DNA from: Staphylococcus intermedius NCTC 11048
GTDB taxonomy: Bacteria > Bacillota > Bacilli > Staphylococcales > Staphylococcaceae
Assembly: GCF_002902385.1 (NCBI RefSeq)
Contig: NZ_PPQH01000018.1
Location: 1 to 64,000 of the forward strand
Reading direction: 5' to 3'
DNA length: 64,000 nucleotides
The notes beneath the pieces were generated by a model. The model searched no databases, was not told the DNA's origin, and was given only the letters and a program-made list of their open reading frames with translations. The number at the start of each line of letters is the position of its first letter. Positions within the stretch are counted from its first letter, which is position 1. A program made the position numbers and the translations under genes. Below, one piece after another: positions 1 through 8,893 of this stretch.

Positions 1-34
1 ACATAAACCCAATAAATAAAGTGTTTTTATTCAT
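1..34 (-). CDS. brnQ: Branched-chain amino acid carrier BrnQ, N-terminal fragment (partial)
   Basis: Only the first eleven codons lie in the window. They read MNKNTLFIGFM and the gene continues off the left edge. An AAGGAG ribosome binding site lies about six bases upstream of the ATG at 34. The N-terminus resembles staphylococcal BrnQ, a sodium-coupled leucine/isoleucine/valine importer with about 12 membrane segments, and brnQ is a known neighbour of odhAB in S. aureus. The identification rests on eleven residues plus synteny, so it is tentative, but a minus-strand gene starting here is well supported by the ribosome binding site. Confidence 0.55.
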   Translation of the reverse strand, partial: MNKNTLFIGFM

Positions 35-150
35 AACGCTGCTCCTTAAAATTCCTAAATAAATATGATTCATTCTATCATAAGAAAGTGTAGCCGTCTA
101 TAAAATTTCTGAAAATTTGAAAATTATTATTACAAAATGTGAAATAATGG

Positions 151-2040
151 CTAAAATGACTTCAACAGCAACTTTTTCAGTAGCGGTGAAAGTAAGCTTG
201 GCAAATGTTGTACCCCTTCCACAAAGATGGCATATTGCCCATAGATATTATGAATGGTCTGTTCGATGGATTCAGTAATCGGTTGTTGACTTAAAAAGAC
301 ATTGAACACTTCAATGCCGAGTTTACGTGAATTTTCAACGGCCTCATACGTATCTAAAATACCGTCTTGACTGTAATTAAACGCTGAAGGTTCACCATCA
401 GAAAAGACGATAAGAAAACGTTGTTGTTCTGAACGGGTCAATAGGCGATCACTCGCAACACGAATGGCAACACCATCGCGATTATCGTCTTGTGGTGTTA
501 GCGACATAATTCTCGGCGCTTCAGAATGGAATGTTGACTGGTGGTAATTAATAATTTCATCAATAATGTTGGGTTGATGTTGTGCATCTGCATCAAATGC
601 ATCTTCATTAAATGCCAAAATTTCATGTTTGACATTGAGTGCTTTCAACGTTTCATGGAAAAGTACAACACCTTTAATCGTTTCGTCCATTTTGTCGTGC
701 ATACTTGCTGATGCGTCAATTAATAACGTAAAAGTCGCGTCAAAAGTACGGCTTTGGTCAGCTTTTTTATAAAATAATTTATATTGATCATCTATAAACC
801 AATTGACCAAGTTGCGCTGTAATCTGCCTTTTGTCAAATTCGTACGAACGTCTTGATATTCTCGGTCAATCGTCTTTTTAATGATTTGAATAAGGTCCTT
901 AATTTCAAATTGAACAGATGATTGTACATCGCGGTATTTTTCAATGTGTTCCGGCAAAATATCTGGTACATTCCACTTGATATCCACATATTGGTTAATT
1001 CCTTTGAGGCTTAGCAATGCATGAGAAGGTCCTTGTTCACCGCCTTCTTGATCAACTAGAGTATCATTTGAGCCCTTGCCCTTTTTACTCATCATATCCG
1101 TCATATCATCAGTGCTGTCTCCTTCACGCGCACTCTCATCACCGAGCACATCACTATTTTCTCCTTCATGAAGTTCCATTTCGAGATAAGCGCCACCTGT
1201 AGATTCACTGTCGATGTTTTTGGACTCTAGTTTTTCAGTTTCCACATCTTCTTCTTCAGTGCCATTGTGCTGATCCGTATTTGCGGCATCAATTCTTTTT
1301 AAATCTTCAAGTGTCAGTTGACTTAATGATTCGTAGACATGACGTGGAATATGATAATACTCATTCAGCATATCTTCATCTAACCAATCATCCACTTGGT
1401 ACATGATGCGCTGAGTAAGATACATCGTTTCTTCACTTGTCTGAAGTTGAAAGGCATCTGGCAAATATTGATACATAAATTCAAGTGTCGGTTGAAGATC
1501 AGGATGGATGTTTGGAATTGTATAAAAATCATCTTGTAAAAATGAATATTCTAAATTTAAAAAGAACAAATCTGTAAAAAGCGTTTTTGTTTGGTACACA
1601 TTGATTTGTGACGCACTAAATTGTTGACGTGTTTCTTTACGAAGTTGAATCATCCTTTGGGTACGTGGACGTTCGCGTTCTATTAAATTTAAAATACGCA
1701 TCTCTTCCATCATTTTAAAAAGTTGACGGTACAGTTTCGGATGCTTGAATCCTTCCTCATTCGTCAGTACTTCATTGACAATTCGTGGTTCCATATGAAA
1801 ATAACTATAAGTCGCCAGTAAAACATCCGTTTTTAGCCCTGTATGTTCAATATGTTCAGGACGATGTGCCCAAAAAGAACTACAAATTAACGTATCATTG
1901 ATGGCATCATAATATGGAAATTTGTGGATTTTCACTTGTGTATTTGGATTTTTTAACAACAAGCGTGCCAAATCTTGTAACATCATCATTTTCATGGCAT
2001 CAAGTTGTTCGTCGTTAAACATGATAAAGCGATCACTCAT
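151..2040 (-). CDS. VWA-domain protein (NorD/CobT-like), partner of the adjacent MoxR ATPase
   Basis: A 629-residue protein of unknown specific function. The C-terminal third is a von Willebrand factor A domain. The metal-ion-dependent adhesion site is seen as DASAS starting at Asp442 and is followed by the FSDGEP strand. The middle (about 255-340) is acidic, Glu/Asp/Ser-rich and probably disordered. The N-terminal part is helical with no motif I recognise. It sits 11 bases downstream of a MoxR-type AAA+ ATPase gene, the classic MoxR/VWA pairing in which the ATPase and VWA protein together insert metals or remodel a target (NorQ/NorD, CobS/CobT). The target here is unknown. The start has a well-spaced AAGGTG. 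VWA identity is secure; substrate and pathway are not. Confidence 0.88.
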   Translation of the reverse strand: MSDRFIMFNDEQLDAMKMMMLQDLARLLLKNPNTQVKIHKFPYYDAINDTLICSSFWAHRPEHIEHTGLKTDVLLATYSYFHMEPRIVNEVLTNEEGFKHPKLYRQLFKMMEEMRILNLIERERPRTQRMIQLRKETRQQFSASQINVYQTKTLFTDLFFLNLEYSFLQDDFYTIPNIHPDLQPTLEFMYQYLPDAFQLQTSEETMYLTQRIMYQVDDWLDEDMLNEYYHIPRHVYESLSQLTLEDLKRIDAANTDQHNGTEEEDVETEKLESKNIDSESTGGAYLEMELHEGENSDVLGDESAREGDSTDDMTDMMSKKGKGSNDTLVDQEGGEQGPSHALLSLKGINQYVDIKWNVPDILPEHIEKYRDVQSSVQFEIKDLIQIIKKTIDREYQDVRTNLTKGRLQRNLVNWFIDDQYKLFYKKADQSRTFDATFTLLIDASASMHDKMDETIKGVVLFHETLKALNVKHEILAFNEDAFDADAQHQPNIIDEIINYHQSTFHSEAPRIMSLTPQDDNRDGVAIRVASDRLLTRSEQQRFLIVFSDGEPSAFNYSQDGILDTYEAVENSRKLGIEVFNVFLSQQPITESIEQTIHNIYGQYAIFVEGVQHLPSLLSPLLKKLLLKSF

Positions 2041-2051
2041 AATATCACCTT

Positions 2052-2849
2052 CTAAAAGTTAAGTTCTACCGCATTCATTATCGCTTGTTGTTCACGTTCG
2101 TCTTCTAATTTATCAATGATACTACGTTGAATTGCGCGTTCAATTGGCATCACTGTCGCTAAATCACTCATATCGATTAACGCACGAATACTTGCTGCTT
2201 CTTCAGACAATTGTCCTTGTTGTGTCATCGTACGCAAATCCGCATTGAATTTAATAATTTGGTCAATCAATGCATCGTCTTGCAATAAACTTTGTCCTTT
2301 AATGACATCATGTAATGTTTGTCCGTCAATATAGTCTACATTGATGACTACGAAACGGTTTTTTAATGCTTCGTTCATAGGTAGTGTCCCAACGTAGCCT
2401 TCATTAATTGCTGCAATGACTTTAAAGCCAGGTGCCGCTTTAATCACTTCACCTGTAAATGGGTTTGTCAGTTGACGACGATAGTCCAACACACCATTTA
2501 AAATCGGTAACGTTTCAGGTTTCGCCATATTAATTTCATCAATGTATAAAATATGACCTTCACGCATGGCACGAATCACCGGCCCATCGATAAAAATAAT
2601 TTCTTGATGGCCTTCTTCAGATGTTTTAATTGTTTTAAATCCAAGCAAGCTTTCTGCATCTAAATCGACAGAACAGTTGATTTGATGCATGGGTAATTCA
2701 GTGATTTCGCTCAATGTTTCAGCTAATCTTGTCTTCCCTGAACCAGTTGGCCCTTTAAGCAAAATATTTTTATTCAATTCGAATAATTTAATTGCATCTC
2801 CAAGAACAGTTTCATCGGAGTTCATATAACTCGTAAATTCCTTAACCAT
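2052..2849 (-). CDS. MoxR-family AAA+ ATPase
   Basis: A 265-residue ATPase. The Walker A motif GPTGSGKT lies near residue 35 and Walker B reads [10 protein letters not shown] single AAA+ module with this arrangement is typical of the MoxR/NorQ/GvpN group, whose members act as ring-shaped chaperones on VWA-protein-bound targets. I choose the ATG at 2849 rather than the GTG at 2855 because the GGGAAG ribosome binding site is correctly spaced only from 2849. The VWA gene follows after 11 bases, so the two are almost certainly cotranscribed. The physiological target in staphylococci is not known to me. Confidence 0.88.
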   Translation of the reverse strand: MVKEFTSYMNSDETVLGDAIKLFELNKNILLKGPTGSGKTRLAETLSEITELPMHQINCSVDLDAESLLGFKTIKTSEEGHQEIIFIDGPVIRAMREGHILYIDEINMAKPETLPILNGVLDYRRQLTNPFTGEVIKAAPGFKVIAAINEGYVGTLPMNEALKNRFVVINVDYIDGQTLHDVIKGQSLLQDDALIDQIIKFNADLRTMTQQGQLSEEAASIRALIDMSDLATVMPIERAIQRSIIDKLEDEREQQAIMNAVELNF

Positions 2850-2884
2850 AGTCACTTCCCTTTCCCTTCCTGTTTAAGTGCATG

Positions 2885-2921
2885 AAAAAAGACGTGAGTA
2901 CCGAGATACCCCCGCTTTTTT
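2885..2921 (-). terminator. Candidate terminator after the DUF6501 gene
   Basis: A-rich and T-rich ends (AAAAAAG.CG and CGCTTTTTT) pair across a short imperfect stem. It lies between the stop of the DUF6501 gene and the start of the MoxR gene. The stem is weak, so this is tentative. Confidence 0.35.
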
Positions 2922-2953
2922 GAAGTTTTTAATCGTTATATAGAATGAAGTGC

Positions 2954-3157
2954 TTATACTTCTTCAAAATAAGTTTTGTAATAACCGCCAACGTGGCCTG
3001 AATTATCAATGATTTGATAGTATTCTTCAGTTTCGTTAACGACATCGTACGTTTCGCCTACAGTTAGCATATCACTCACTGTAAATTTCTTTGCATCTGT
3101 GTGAACGACTTTCACCTTTTTAATCGGTGTACGTGTTTTCCAAGTTTCATGTAACAT
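2954..3157 (-). CDS. Small conserved protein, DUF6501-type
   Basis: A 67-residue protein without membrane segment or signal peptide. It is predicted to be mostly beta-structured (an SH3-like feel: YDVVNETEEYYQIIDN, then a Gly-rich turn). I recognise it as a small conserved Bacillales/staphylococcal hypothetical (DUF6501 in current family lists). The start is preceded by AAGGAAG. It begins four bases after the stop of the VOC-family gene, so it is probably translated from the same message. Function unknown. Confidence 0.75.
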   Translation of the reverse strand: MLHETWKTRTPIKKVKVVHTDAKKFTVSDMLTVGETYDVVNETEEYYQIIDNSGHVGGYYKTYFEEV

Positions 3158-3160
3158 AGA

Positions 3161-3985
3161 TTAACTTCCTTTCGTTGCATGCGCTAATGTTAAAATCAAT
3201 GCTAAACCACTGATATCATTGACACGAATAGCACGTGTCCCTTGTTGCTCATTTTGAAGTTGCTGAAAAGGGATGTCATGATGATTCAGTTGATTTAACG
3301 CATAATTAAATTCGTTTTCGTGTTGTGCTGTAAATTCGAGTTGTTCAACAATACCGTAAGGCGGCATCTGTAAAATGTCTGATTGATAAATGTGAACTTC
3401 AGCGCCTAATCCGCCACCATCACCTTCCATCACTATGACACGTTGATTGGTTTGAGGTGAAGTGTATTCAGCGATAGGTTTAAAACCAAATAAGTCACTT
3501 AACAATGTGATTGTCACAACTGGTTCATGTGTGCGTAACATCAATGGACCCATGCCTTGCACTTGATGTATTGGACTGACAGAACTCTTTTCATTAGGTA
3601 TACCCAATCCAATACCAACGTTTACTTCGTTAGAAAAAATGGCGAATTGTTGTGCATCGGCATCTGAAAATTGTATCAGTTGGTGACCATTGAGGTGTGT
3701 GGGTCCTTCATATACGTGTTGATGTTCTTTTAAAATGGCTACATATTCATCGATACCATCATTACTTGGTGTGCGTAATGCAACACTTTCAAAATGTTGA
3801 TGTGCAGGTTCAATGTTTTCTGCGATTTCAACAAATTGAAGACGTGTCCCAGGGCTAAGTTCTGCATCACCAAATTGAATACGATTGCCCTTTCTTACGT
3901 ACGCCATACCTAACATATTATGGAATAAATCAATCGTTTTGTCTATACTTTTAGTAGCTAAAGTAACACTACGAAATTGCGCCAT
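3161..3985 (-). CDS. VOC (glyoxalase/bleomycin-resistance) superfamily protein
   Basis: A 274-residue protein with two vicinal-oxygen-chelate modules. The first begins at residue 5 (SVTLATKSIDKTIDLFHNML) and the second near 150 (MLRTHEPVVTITLLSDLFGF), the layout of ring-cleaving-dioxygenase-like or glyoxalase-like enzymes. VOC enzymes bind a divalent metal through His/Glu residues placed on both modules; candidate ligands are present but I cannot assign them with certainty. The start has an AGAGGA ribosome binding site about ten bases upstream. The DUF6501 gene follows directly. Substrate unknown. Confidence 0.8.
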   Translation of the reverse strand: MAQFRSVTLATKSIDKTIDLFHNMLGMAYVRKGNRIQFGDAELSPGTRLQFVEIAENIEPAHQHFESVALRTPSNDGIDEYVAILKEHQHVYEGPTHLNGHQLIQFSDADAQQFAIFSNEVNVGIGLGIPNEKSSVSPIHQVQGMGPLMLRTHEPVVTITLLSDLFGFKPIAEYTSPQTNQRVIVMEGDGGGLGAEVHIYQSDILQMPPYGIVEQLEFTAQHENEFNYALNQLNHHDIPFQQLQNEQQGTRAIRVNDISGLALILTLAHATKGS

Positions 3986-4049
3986 TTTATCTCATTCCTC
4001 TTCACATTTATTATAACGTAAATCAGTCATTGAAGCAGACTTGATGCCT

Positions 4050-4289
4050 TTATAACTTTAGTAGAATCCCTGCAATAATAAACACCAAACCAGCAATCAA
4101 ATATACCGTTTTAGCGCGGTTAAATTTCAGTGTATCTATAGCAAATAGGAGTAATAAACAGCTACCTATTAATTGGAAAATCGGATAATAGTGAATGAAA
4201 CCGAAAAGACTTGCGATGATGAAGCCGATTTGCGCAATAATATTGGCAATCGCTATCACAATCAATATGTAAATGAAATTGCGACTCAT
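4050..4289 (-). CDS. Small hydrophobic membrane protein, function unknown
   Basis: A 79-residue protein with three predicted membrane segments (about 5-27, 34-51 and 60-77) separated by short polar links. An AGAGGTG ribosome binding site lies six bases before the ATG. It stands 64 bases upstream of the VOC-family gene in the same direction. I recognise no family motif; it could be a membrane-stress or cell-envelope accessory protein but nothing in the sequence shows this. Confidence 0.65.
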   Translation of the reverse strand: MSRNFIYILIVIAIANIIAQIGFIIASLFGFIHYYPIFQLIGSCLLLLFAIDTLKFNRAKTVYLIAGLVFIIAGILLKL

Positions 4290-4505
4290 CTATGTCACCT
4301 CTTTCAATGGATTATTCTTTGCTATTTATTTTAATACAAATGTTCTCTAAATGACATGAGTACCTGAATATTAATGGGACTTGAATTTTTCACAAACTCC
4401 GAAAACAACCAACTATGCATACACCACGTGCAAACCAAGAAGATTGAGTATCTGTAAATGAAGAGAAATGTGTTTCACTTCTTTCGGTAAGTACACAAAA
4501 CTAAA

Positions 4506-4648
4506 GATTGCAAAACTGGGCTTGACTCCTGAGGCATCAGCTGAAACTGAAAATCCACCAACGCTTCTATACAATGTAACAGTAAAATCAAAGCGTTGGT
4601 TAGTTGAAGTTTCAGCGCCTCGGAAAGCATAGCCCAGTTAAAGCAATC
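4506..4648 (-). repeat. Dispersed intergenic hairpin element, full copy 1 (143 bp)
   Basis: An imperfect inverted repeat of two roughly 60-base arms around a 24-base loop. The termini are GATTGC at 4506 and GCAATC at 4643. The innermost stem is perfect over nine bases (CCAACGCTT at 4558, AAGCGTTGG at 4591). The left arm holds the reverse complement of the core CCTCAGGAGT found in the copies near 29.6-30.0 kb and 63.0 kb. It fills most of the space between the 79-residue membrane protein gene and the odhB terminator. No protein is encoded. Confidence 0.8.
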
Positions 4649-4671
4649 GGCGGAGCATTATCAAAACAAAA

Positions 4672-4710
4672 GTAAAAAAAGAGAGAAATCCATTACAGAT
4701 TCCTCTCCTT
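4672..4710 (-). terminator. Rho-independent terminator of odhAB
   Basis: On the minus strand GAGAGGAATC and GATTTCTCTC pair around a short loop and are followed by a run of T residues. It lies 20-60 bases beyond the odhB stop codon. Confidence 0.8.
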
Positions 4711-4729
4711 TATCAACAACCCAAATCTA

Positions 4730-5998
4730 TTATGACTCTAATAATAAATCTTCTGGGTTTTCAATTAACTCTTTAATCATCTTCAAGAAACTTACGGCTT
4801 CTTTTCCATCAATAATTCTGTGATCATAACTTAACGCAATATACATCATTGGACGGTTTTCAATCGTATCTTGATCAATCGCAATAGGTCTTGTAATGAT
4901 AGAGTGCATACCTAAAATTGCAGCTTGACTACCATTAATAATTGGTGTTGACATCATTGAACCAAAAATACCACCATTTGTAATAGTGAATGAACCGTTC
5001 ATCATGTCATCAAGCGTTAACTTATTATCACGTGCTTTTGTTGCTAAGTTTGCGATTTCTTGCTCAATTTCAGCAAAGTTTTTCTTGTCACAGTCTCTTA
5101 CATTCGGTACTAATAAACCGCCTGGTGTAGAGACCGCAATACCGATATCGTAGTATTGTTTAGTGACCATGTAATCGCCATCAATTTCAGCGTTCACTTC
5201 AGGATAACGTTTTAAAGCTGCAACGGCTGCTTTTGTGAAGAATGACATGAAGCCCAGTTTCGTACCATCATGGTCTTCCATAAATTTATCTTTTTTGCGT
5301 TTACGTAACGCCATAACATTTGTCATATCTACTTCATTGAAAGTCGTTAACATTGCAGTATTGTTACTTACTTCTAATAACTTTTTAGCTGCAGTTTGTT
5401 TTCTGCGACTCATTTTTTCGCGAATCACTGGTTTTGATGGTGTTTTAGGTGCTTGTGGCGCTGCAGCTTCTTTTGCTTTAGGTTGAGAAGCACCAGATGA
5501 TTGCTGTTGTGCACCACGTTCAACGTCTTCTTTGCGTACGACGTCGTTTGCTTTACCGCTGAGTTCGCTCAAGCTAATGCCTTTTTCACGTGCCGCGCGA
5601 CGTGCTGAAGGCGTTGCATTAATACGCTCATTTGAAGAAGTGCTTTGGCTCTCTTTGTCAGAAGATGATTTTTCTTCTTTTTTGCTTTCTTGTTTTTCTG
5701 ACGCTTTGTCTGACGCGTCTTTTGAGTCAGCTTTTGAATCGTCACTTGAAGGTTTAGAAGCGCCACCTTCGCCCACTACGGCAATCGCTTGGCCAACTTC
5801 TACAGTGTCGCCTTCTTCAGCAAGTAATTCTTGAATGGTACCTGCTTCTTCAGAAACAACTTCAACATTAACTTTGTCTGTTTCTAATTCAAGAATGGCT
5901 TCACCTTTTTCTACAGTGTCACCGACTTGTTTTAACCATTCTGCAATGGTACCTTCCGTAATCGATTCTGCTAATTCTGGAACTTTTACCTCTGCCAT
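4730..5998 (-). CDS. odhB: Dihydrolipoyllysine succinyltransferase (2-oxoglutarate dehydrogenase E2)
   Basis: The 422-residue E2 core of the 2-oxoglutarate dehydrogenase complex moves the succinyl group from lipoamide to CoA. A lipoyl domain occupies residues 1-77 with the lipoylated Lys42 in ETDKVNVE. A Ser/Lys/Glu-rich linker follows (80-125). The peripheral-subunit-binding domain starts near 128 ([13 protein letters not shown]). The catalytic domain runs from about 195 to the end, with the active-site His393 and Asp397 in HRIIDG. It begins 14 bases after odhA and ends at a clear terminator, so the operon is odhA-odhB. E3 is not encoded here, as usual in Firmicutes. Length and architecture are normal for the family. 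Confidence 0.97.
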   Translation of the reverse strand: MAEVKVPELAESITEGTIAEWLKQVGDTVEKGEAILELETDKVNVEVVSEEAGTIQELLAEEGDTVEVGQAIAVVGEGGASKPSSDDSKADSKDASDKASEKQESKKEEKSSSDKESQSTSSNERINATPSARRAAREKGISLSELSGKANDVVRKEDVERGAQQQSSGASQPKAKEAAAPQAPKTPSKPVIREKMSRRKQTAAKKLLEVSNNTAMLTTFNEVDMTNVMALRKRKKDKFMEDHDGTKLGFMSFFTKAAVAALKRYPEVNAEIDGDYMVTKQYYDIGIAVSTPGGLLVPNVRDCDKKNFAEIEQEIANLATKARDNKLTLDDMMNGSFTITNGGIFGSMMSTPIINGSQAAILGMHSIITRPIAIDQDTIENRPMMYIALSYDHRIIDGKEAVSFLKMIKELIENPEDLLLES

Positions 5999-6012
5999 TT
6001 TTCTTATGCCCC

Positions 6013-8799
6013 CTAAATATTTAAACTATTTTCAATAATATTATTTTGAACAAGTTTATGAATTTCACCATCACCCTCGGCAGGTGCAGCTCTATGCTTT
6101 CTACCGTGATAAGTGAGTTCGTATTGATCTCCAACAATGTCTCTTAGCATTGGATATGCAAAATGCCATGCCCCTTGGTTTTGTGGCTCTTCCTGAACCC
6201 ATGCGACTGTTTTAAGATTTGGAAGTGTTTCGAGTATTGATCGAATTTCTTCTTCTGGGAAAGGATAGAGTCGTTCAACGGCTATCAGTAAAATGGCTTC
6301 ATTTGGTGATTGAGCCAATTTTTCTTTTAAGTCGATAAACATTTTGCCTGAAGCAAGAACGACCTTTTTAACTTTTTTAGCTTCATGTGCTTCTGGGAGA
6401 ATCGGTTCAAATCCACCAGATGTAAATGCACTAATCGGTTGTGCGACTGTTTTATTACGTAATAAACCTTTTGGAGACATGACAACTAATGGTCTCATTG
6501 CGTCAGTACCTAGGCTTGCTGCTTGAGCGCGTAATAAATGGAAATAGTTGGCTGAGCTTGATAAGTTACAAATCGTCATATTATTTTCAGCTGCTAATTG
6601 TAAGAAACGTTCTAAACGCGCAGATGAGTGTTCAGGTCCTTGGCCTTCAAATGAATGTGGTAATAAGAAAGTTAAACCTGAAGATTCACCCCATTTTGCA
6701 TTACCAGAGAAAATGAAGTTATCAAAATACATTTGTGCCATGTTAGCAAAATCACCAAATTGGGCTTCCCAAATGTTAAATGATGTCGGGTTTTGAACAT
6801 TGTATCCATATTCAAAGCCTACTACTGCAGCTTCGGATAATGGAGAGTTGTGAATGTCAAATGTCGCTTTTTGATCTGGTACATGCTGTAATGGTGTGAA
6901 TGTGTCACCATTTTCTTGGTCGTGTAATACAGCGTGTCGATGGCTAAAAGTACCACGTTCACAGTCTTGTCCAGTCATACGAATCGGTGTTCCTTCTTGC
7001 ATCACCGTCGCAAATGCAAGTTGTTCTGCATGTGCCCAGTCTACTAAACCTTCTTCACTTTCAAACGGTTGTTTACGCTGCTCTAAAATACGACTTAACT
7101 TATTGAAAACGTTGAAACCTTCTGGATAGTTAAACATTGCATCGTTTATTTCTTTTAAGCGATCAAATGAAAGCTCTGACGTATTGCTTGCTAAAGGTTT
7201 TGAGATGCTATCCGGAATACGCATATCTGTGTTATCATTTTTGTCATTTTTGTCAATTTTGTCATGCGCAGTACGCATTTCTTTTTGAACATTTTCCATC
7301 ACTTCGTCCATATCATCTTGACTAATGATGCCTTCTTCTACAAGTTGTTTACCGTAAATCACTTCAGAAGTATCATGCTTTTTAATTTCTTTGTACGGTA
7401 ATGGATTTGTTAATGTAGGTTCGTCCATTTCATTATGACCAAAACGACGGTAGCCGACTAAGTCAATGACAACATCTTTATTGAATGTTTTTCTAAATTC
7501 CATAGCAATATCGATCGCTTCAATTGTTGCTTCAACGTTATCAGCATTGACGTGCATAATTGGGACATCATACCCTTTAGCCACATCCGTTGCATATGTT
7601 GTTGAACGACCGTCTTCAGGGTCTGTTGTGAATCCAATACGGTTATTCGTGATGATGTGTAATGTGCCGCCTGTTGAGAATCCGTCTAAGCTGCCAAGGT
7701 TCATTGTTTCAAAGTTCACCCCTTGACCTGGATATGCAGCATCACCATGTACGATAATCGGCATCGCATTTGAAAAATCAGATTGAACTTTACCCGCATA
7801 ATCGGTTTGATCTTGTGCTGCTCTTGTACGGCCTGTCACTACGGGAGCCACTACTTCAAGATGACTTGGGTTATTAGCTAATGTGATTTTTTGCTCAATA
7901 CCATGGTCATTAATCGTTTTAATGCCACCTAAGTGATATTTAACGTCACCTGTCCAACCTGAAGTGATTGATAAGCTACCATCTTCTGGTAAAAATTTCA
8001 TCGGATCCGTATGCATAAATTCAGAAAGCATCATCTCATATGGTTTTTGTAGCACATGTGTTAAAACATTCAATCGTCCACGGTGTGCCATACCAATTTG
8101 AATATGAGCGATTTCTTCTTCAGCAGCACGTTTAATTGTTTGAGTAATCATAGGTACGAGGGTATTGACGCCTTGGATTGAAAATCTTTTTGCACCTACA
8201 AAGTTCTTGTGAAGGTATTTCTCAAAGCCTTCAACGTGTGCCAGAAGTTTGAAAAGATTAATTTTTTCTTCTTTATTAAGGCTTGCTTTATATGGTGTTT
8301 CAATACGACGTTTTAGCCATACACGTTCTTTGTTATTGTTAATGTGTGTGTATTCAAAAGCAATAGGCCCCTTATAACGTTCTTCCATACGTTCAATTGC
8401 TTCATACGCATTGTCGTAGATATCTTTAAAATGATCAGAAACAATTTCAGCTGAAATGTTTTCTAATGTGGCTTGATCTAAATTAAAGTCTTCAGGATTT
8501 AATTTGGGGATATTTGTACGTTCCGGTGCATTCACTGGATAAATATCAGCTTCTAAATGACCGTATTGTCTAATATTATCGATTAAACGCATCACACGTT
8601 TGATCGTACTATCTCCTGAGCTTGATTGCGTTGTTGATGATGTTGTCGCTTCACCATCTTTAATTGTACTAAAGAGAACTTGTAAATCTTCAGTTACAGA
8701 ACTAGGGTCTTCTAAAAATTGATCATATAACTCTAAAATGAGCCCTAAGTTTGTACCGAAGTTTACAGGTGCCTCTGTCACCTGTTTATCGTTCTTCAT
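6013..8799 (-). CDS. odhA: 2-oxoglutarate dehydrogenase E1 component
   Basis: A 928-residue thiamine-diphosphate enzyme that decarboxylates 2-oxoglutarate and passes the succinyl group to the OdhB lipoyl arm in the TCA cycle. The ThDP/Mg motif starts with Gly-Asp at 352-353 ([10 protein letters not shown]). The N-terminus carries the short helix ([13 protein letters not shown]) characteristic of E1o, and the C-terminal transketolase-like half includes [11 protein letters not shown]. Length fits the family. A GGAGGGTGG ribosome binding site precedes the ATG. Upstream lie a sigma-A-like promoter and a one-mismatch CcpA site, consistent with the glucose repression known for this operon in Gram-positives. 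Codons near 512-522 contain a short 9-bp tandem repeat. Confidence 0.97.
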   Translation of the reverse strand: MKNDKQVTEAPVNFGTNLGLILELYDQFLEDPSSVTEDLQVLFSTIKDGEATTSSTTQSSSGDSTIKRVMRLIDNIRQYGHLEADIYPVNAPERTNIPKLNPEDFNLDQATLENISAEIVSDHFKDIYDNAYEAIERMEERYKGPIAFEYTHINNNKERVWLKRRIETPYKASLNKEEKINLFKLLAHVEGFEKYLHKNFVGAKRFSIQGVNTLVPMITQTIKRAAEEEIAHIQIGMAHRGRLNVLTHVLQKPYEMMLSEFMHTDPMKFLPEDGSLSITSGWTGDVKYHLGGIKTINDHGIEQKITLANNPSHLEVVAPVVTGRTRAAQDQTDYAGKVQSDFSNAMPIIVHGDAAYPGQGVNFETMNLGSLDGFSTGGTLHIITNNRIGFTTDPEDGRSTTYATDVAKGYDVPIMHVNADNVEATIEAIDIAMEFRKTFNKDVVIDLVGYRRFGHNEMDEPTLTNPLPYKEIKKHDTSEVIYGKQLVEEGIISQDDMDEVMENVQKEMRTAHDKIDKNDKNDNTDMRIPDSISKPLASNTSELSFDRLKEINDAMFNYPEGFNVFNKLSRILEQRKQPFESEEGLVDWAHAEQLAFATVMQEGTPIRMTGQDCERGTFSHRHAVLHDQENGDTFTPLQHVPDQKATFDIHNSPLSEAAVVGFEYGYNVQNPTSFNIWEAQFGDFANMAQMYFDNFIFSGNAKWGESSGLTFLLPHSFEGQGPEHSSARLERFLQLAAENNMTICNLSSSANYFHLLRAQAASLGTDAMRPLVVMSPKGLLRNKTVAQPISAFTSGGFEPILPEAHEAKKVKKVVLASGKMFIDLKEKLAQSPNEAILLIAVERLYPFPEEEIRSILETLPNLKTVAWVQEEPQNQGAWHFAYPMLRDIVGDQYELTYHGRKHRAAPAEGDGEIHKLVQNNIIENSLNI

Positions 8800-8822
8800 A
8801 ATCCACCCTCCACAGAAAAAAA

Positions 8823-8836
8823 TAAAAACGCTTACA
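8823..8836 (-). promoter_or_regulatory. Candidate CcpA cre site in front of odhAB
   Basis: Read on the minus strand the site is TGTAAGCGTTTTTA. It matches the cre consensus TGWAANCGNTNWCA at all positions but one (T for C at 13). It lies at about the expected transcription start, a position suited to repression. Confidence 0.5.
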
Positions 8837-8841
8837 AGACA

Positions 8842-8870
8842 ATAATAGCATTAAAATGTGAACATTTAAA
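8842..8870 (-). promoter_or_regulatory. Predicted sigma-A promoter of odhAB
   Basis: On the minus strand TTTAAA (8865-8870) and TATTAT (8842-8847) are separated by 17 bases, with about 43 bases of leader to the odhA ATG. The -35 box is imperfect. Confidence 0.5.
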
Positions 8871-8893
8871 GGCAAAAAACCTGATAAATATAC

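Noticed and set aside
5532..5834. A 100-codon plus-strand frame inside odhB
   Set aside because: It is antisense to the Ser/Lys/Glu-rich linker of OdhB, whose low-complexity codons leave the opposite strand open.
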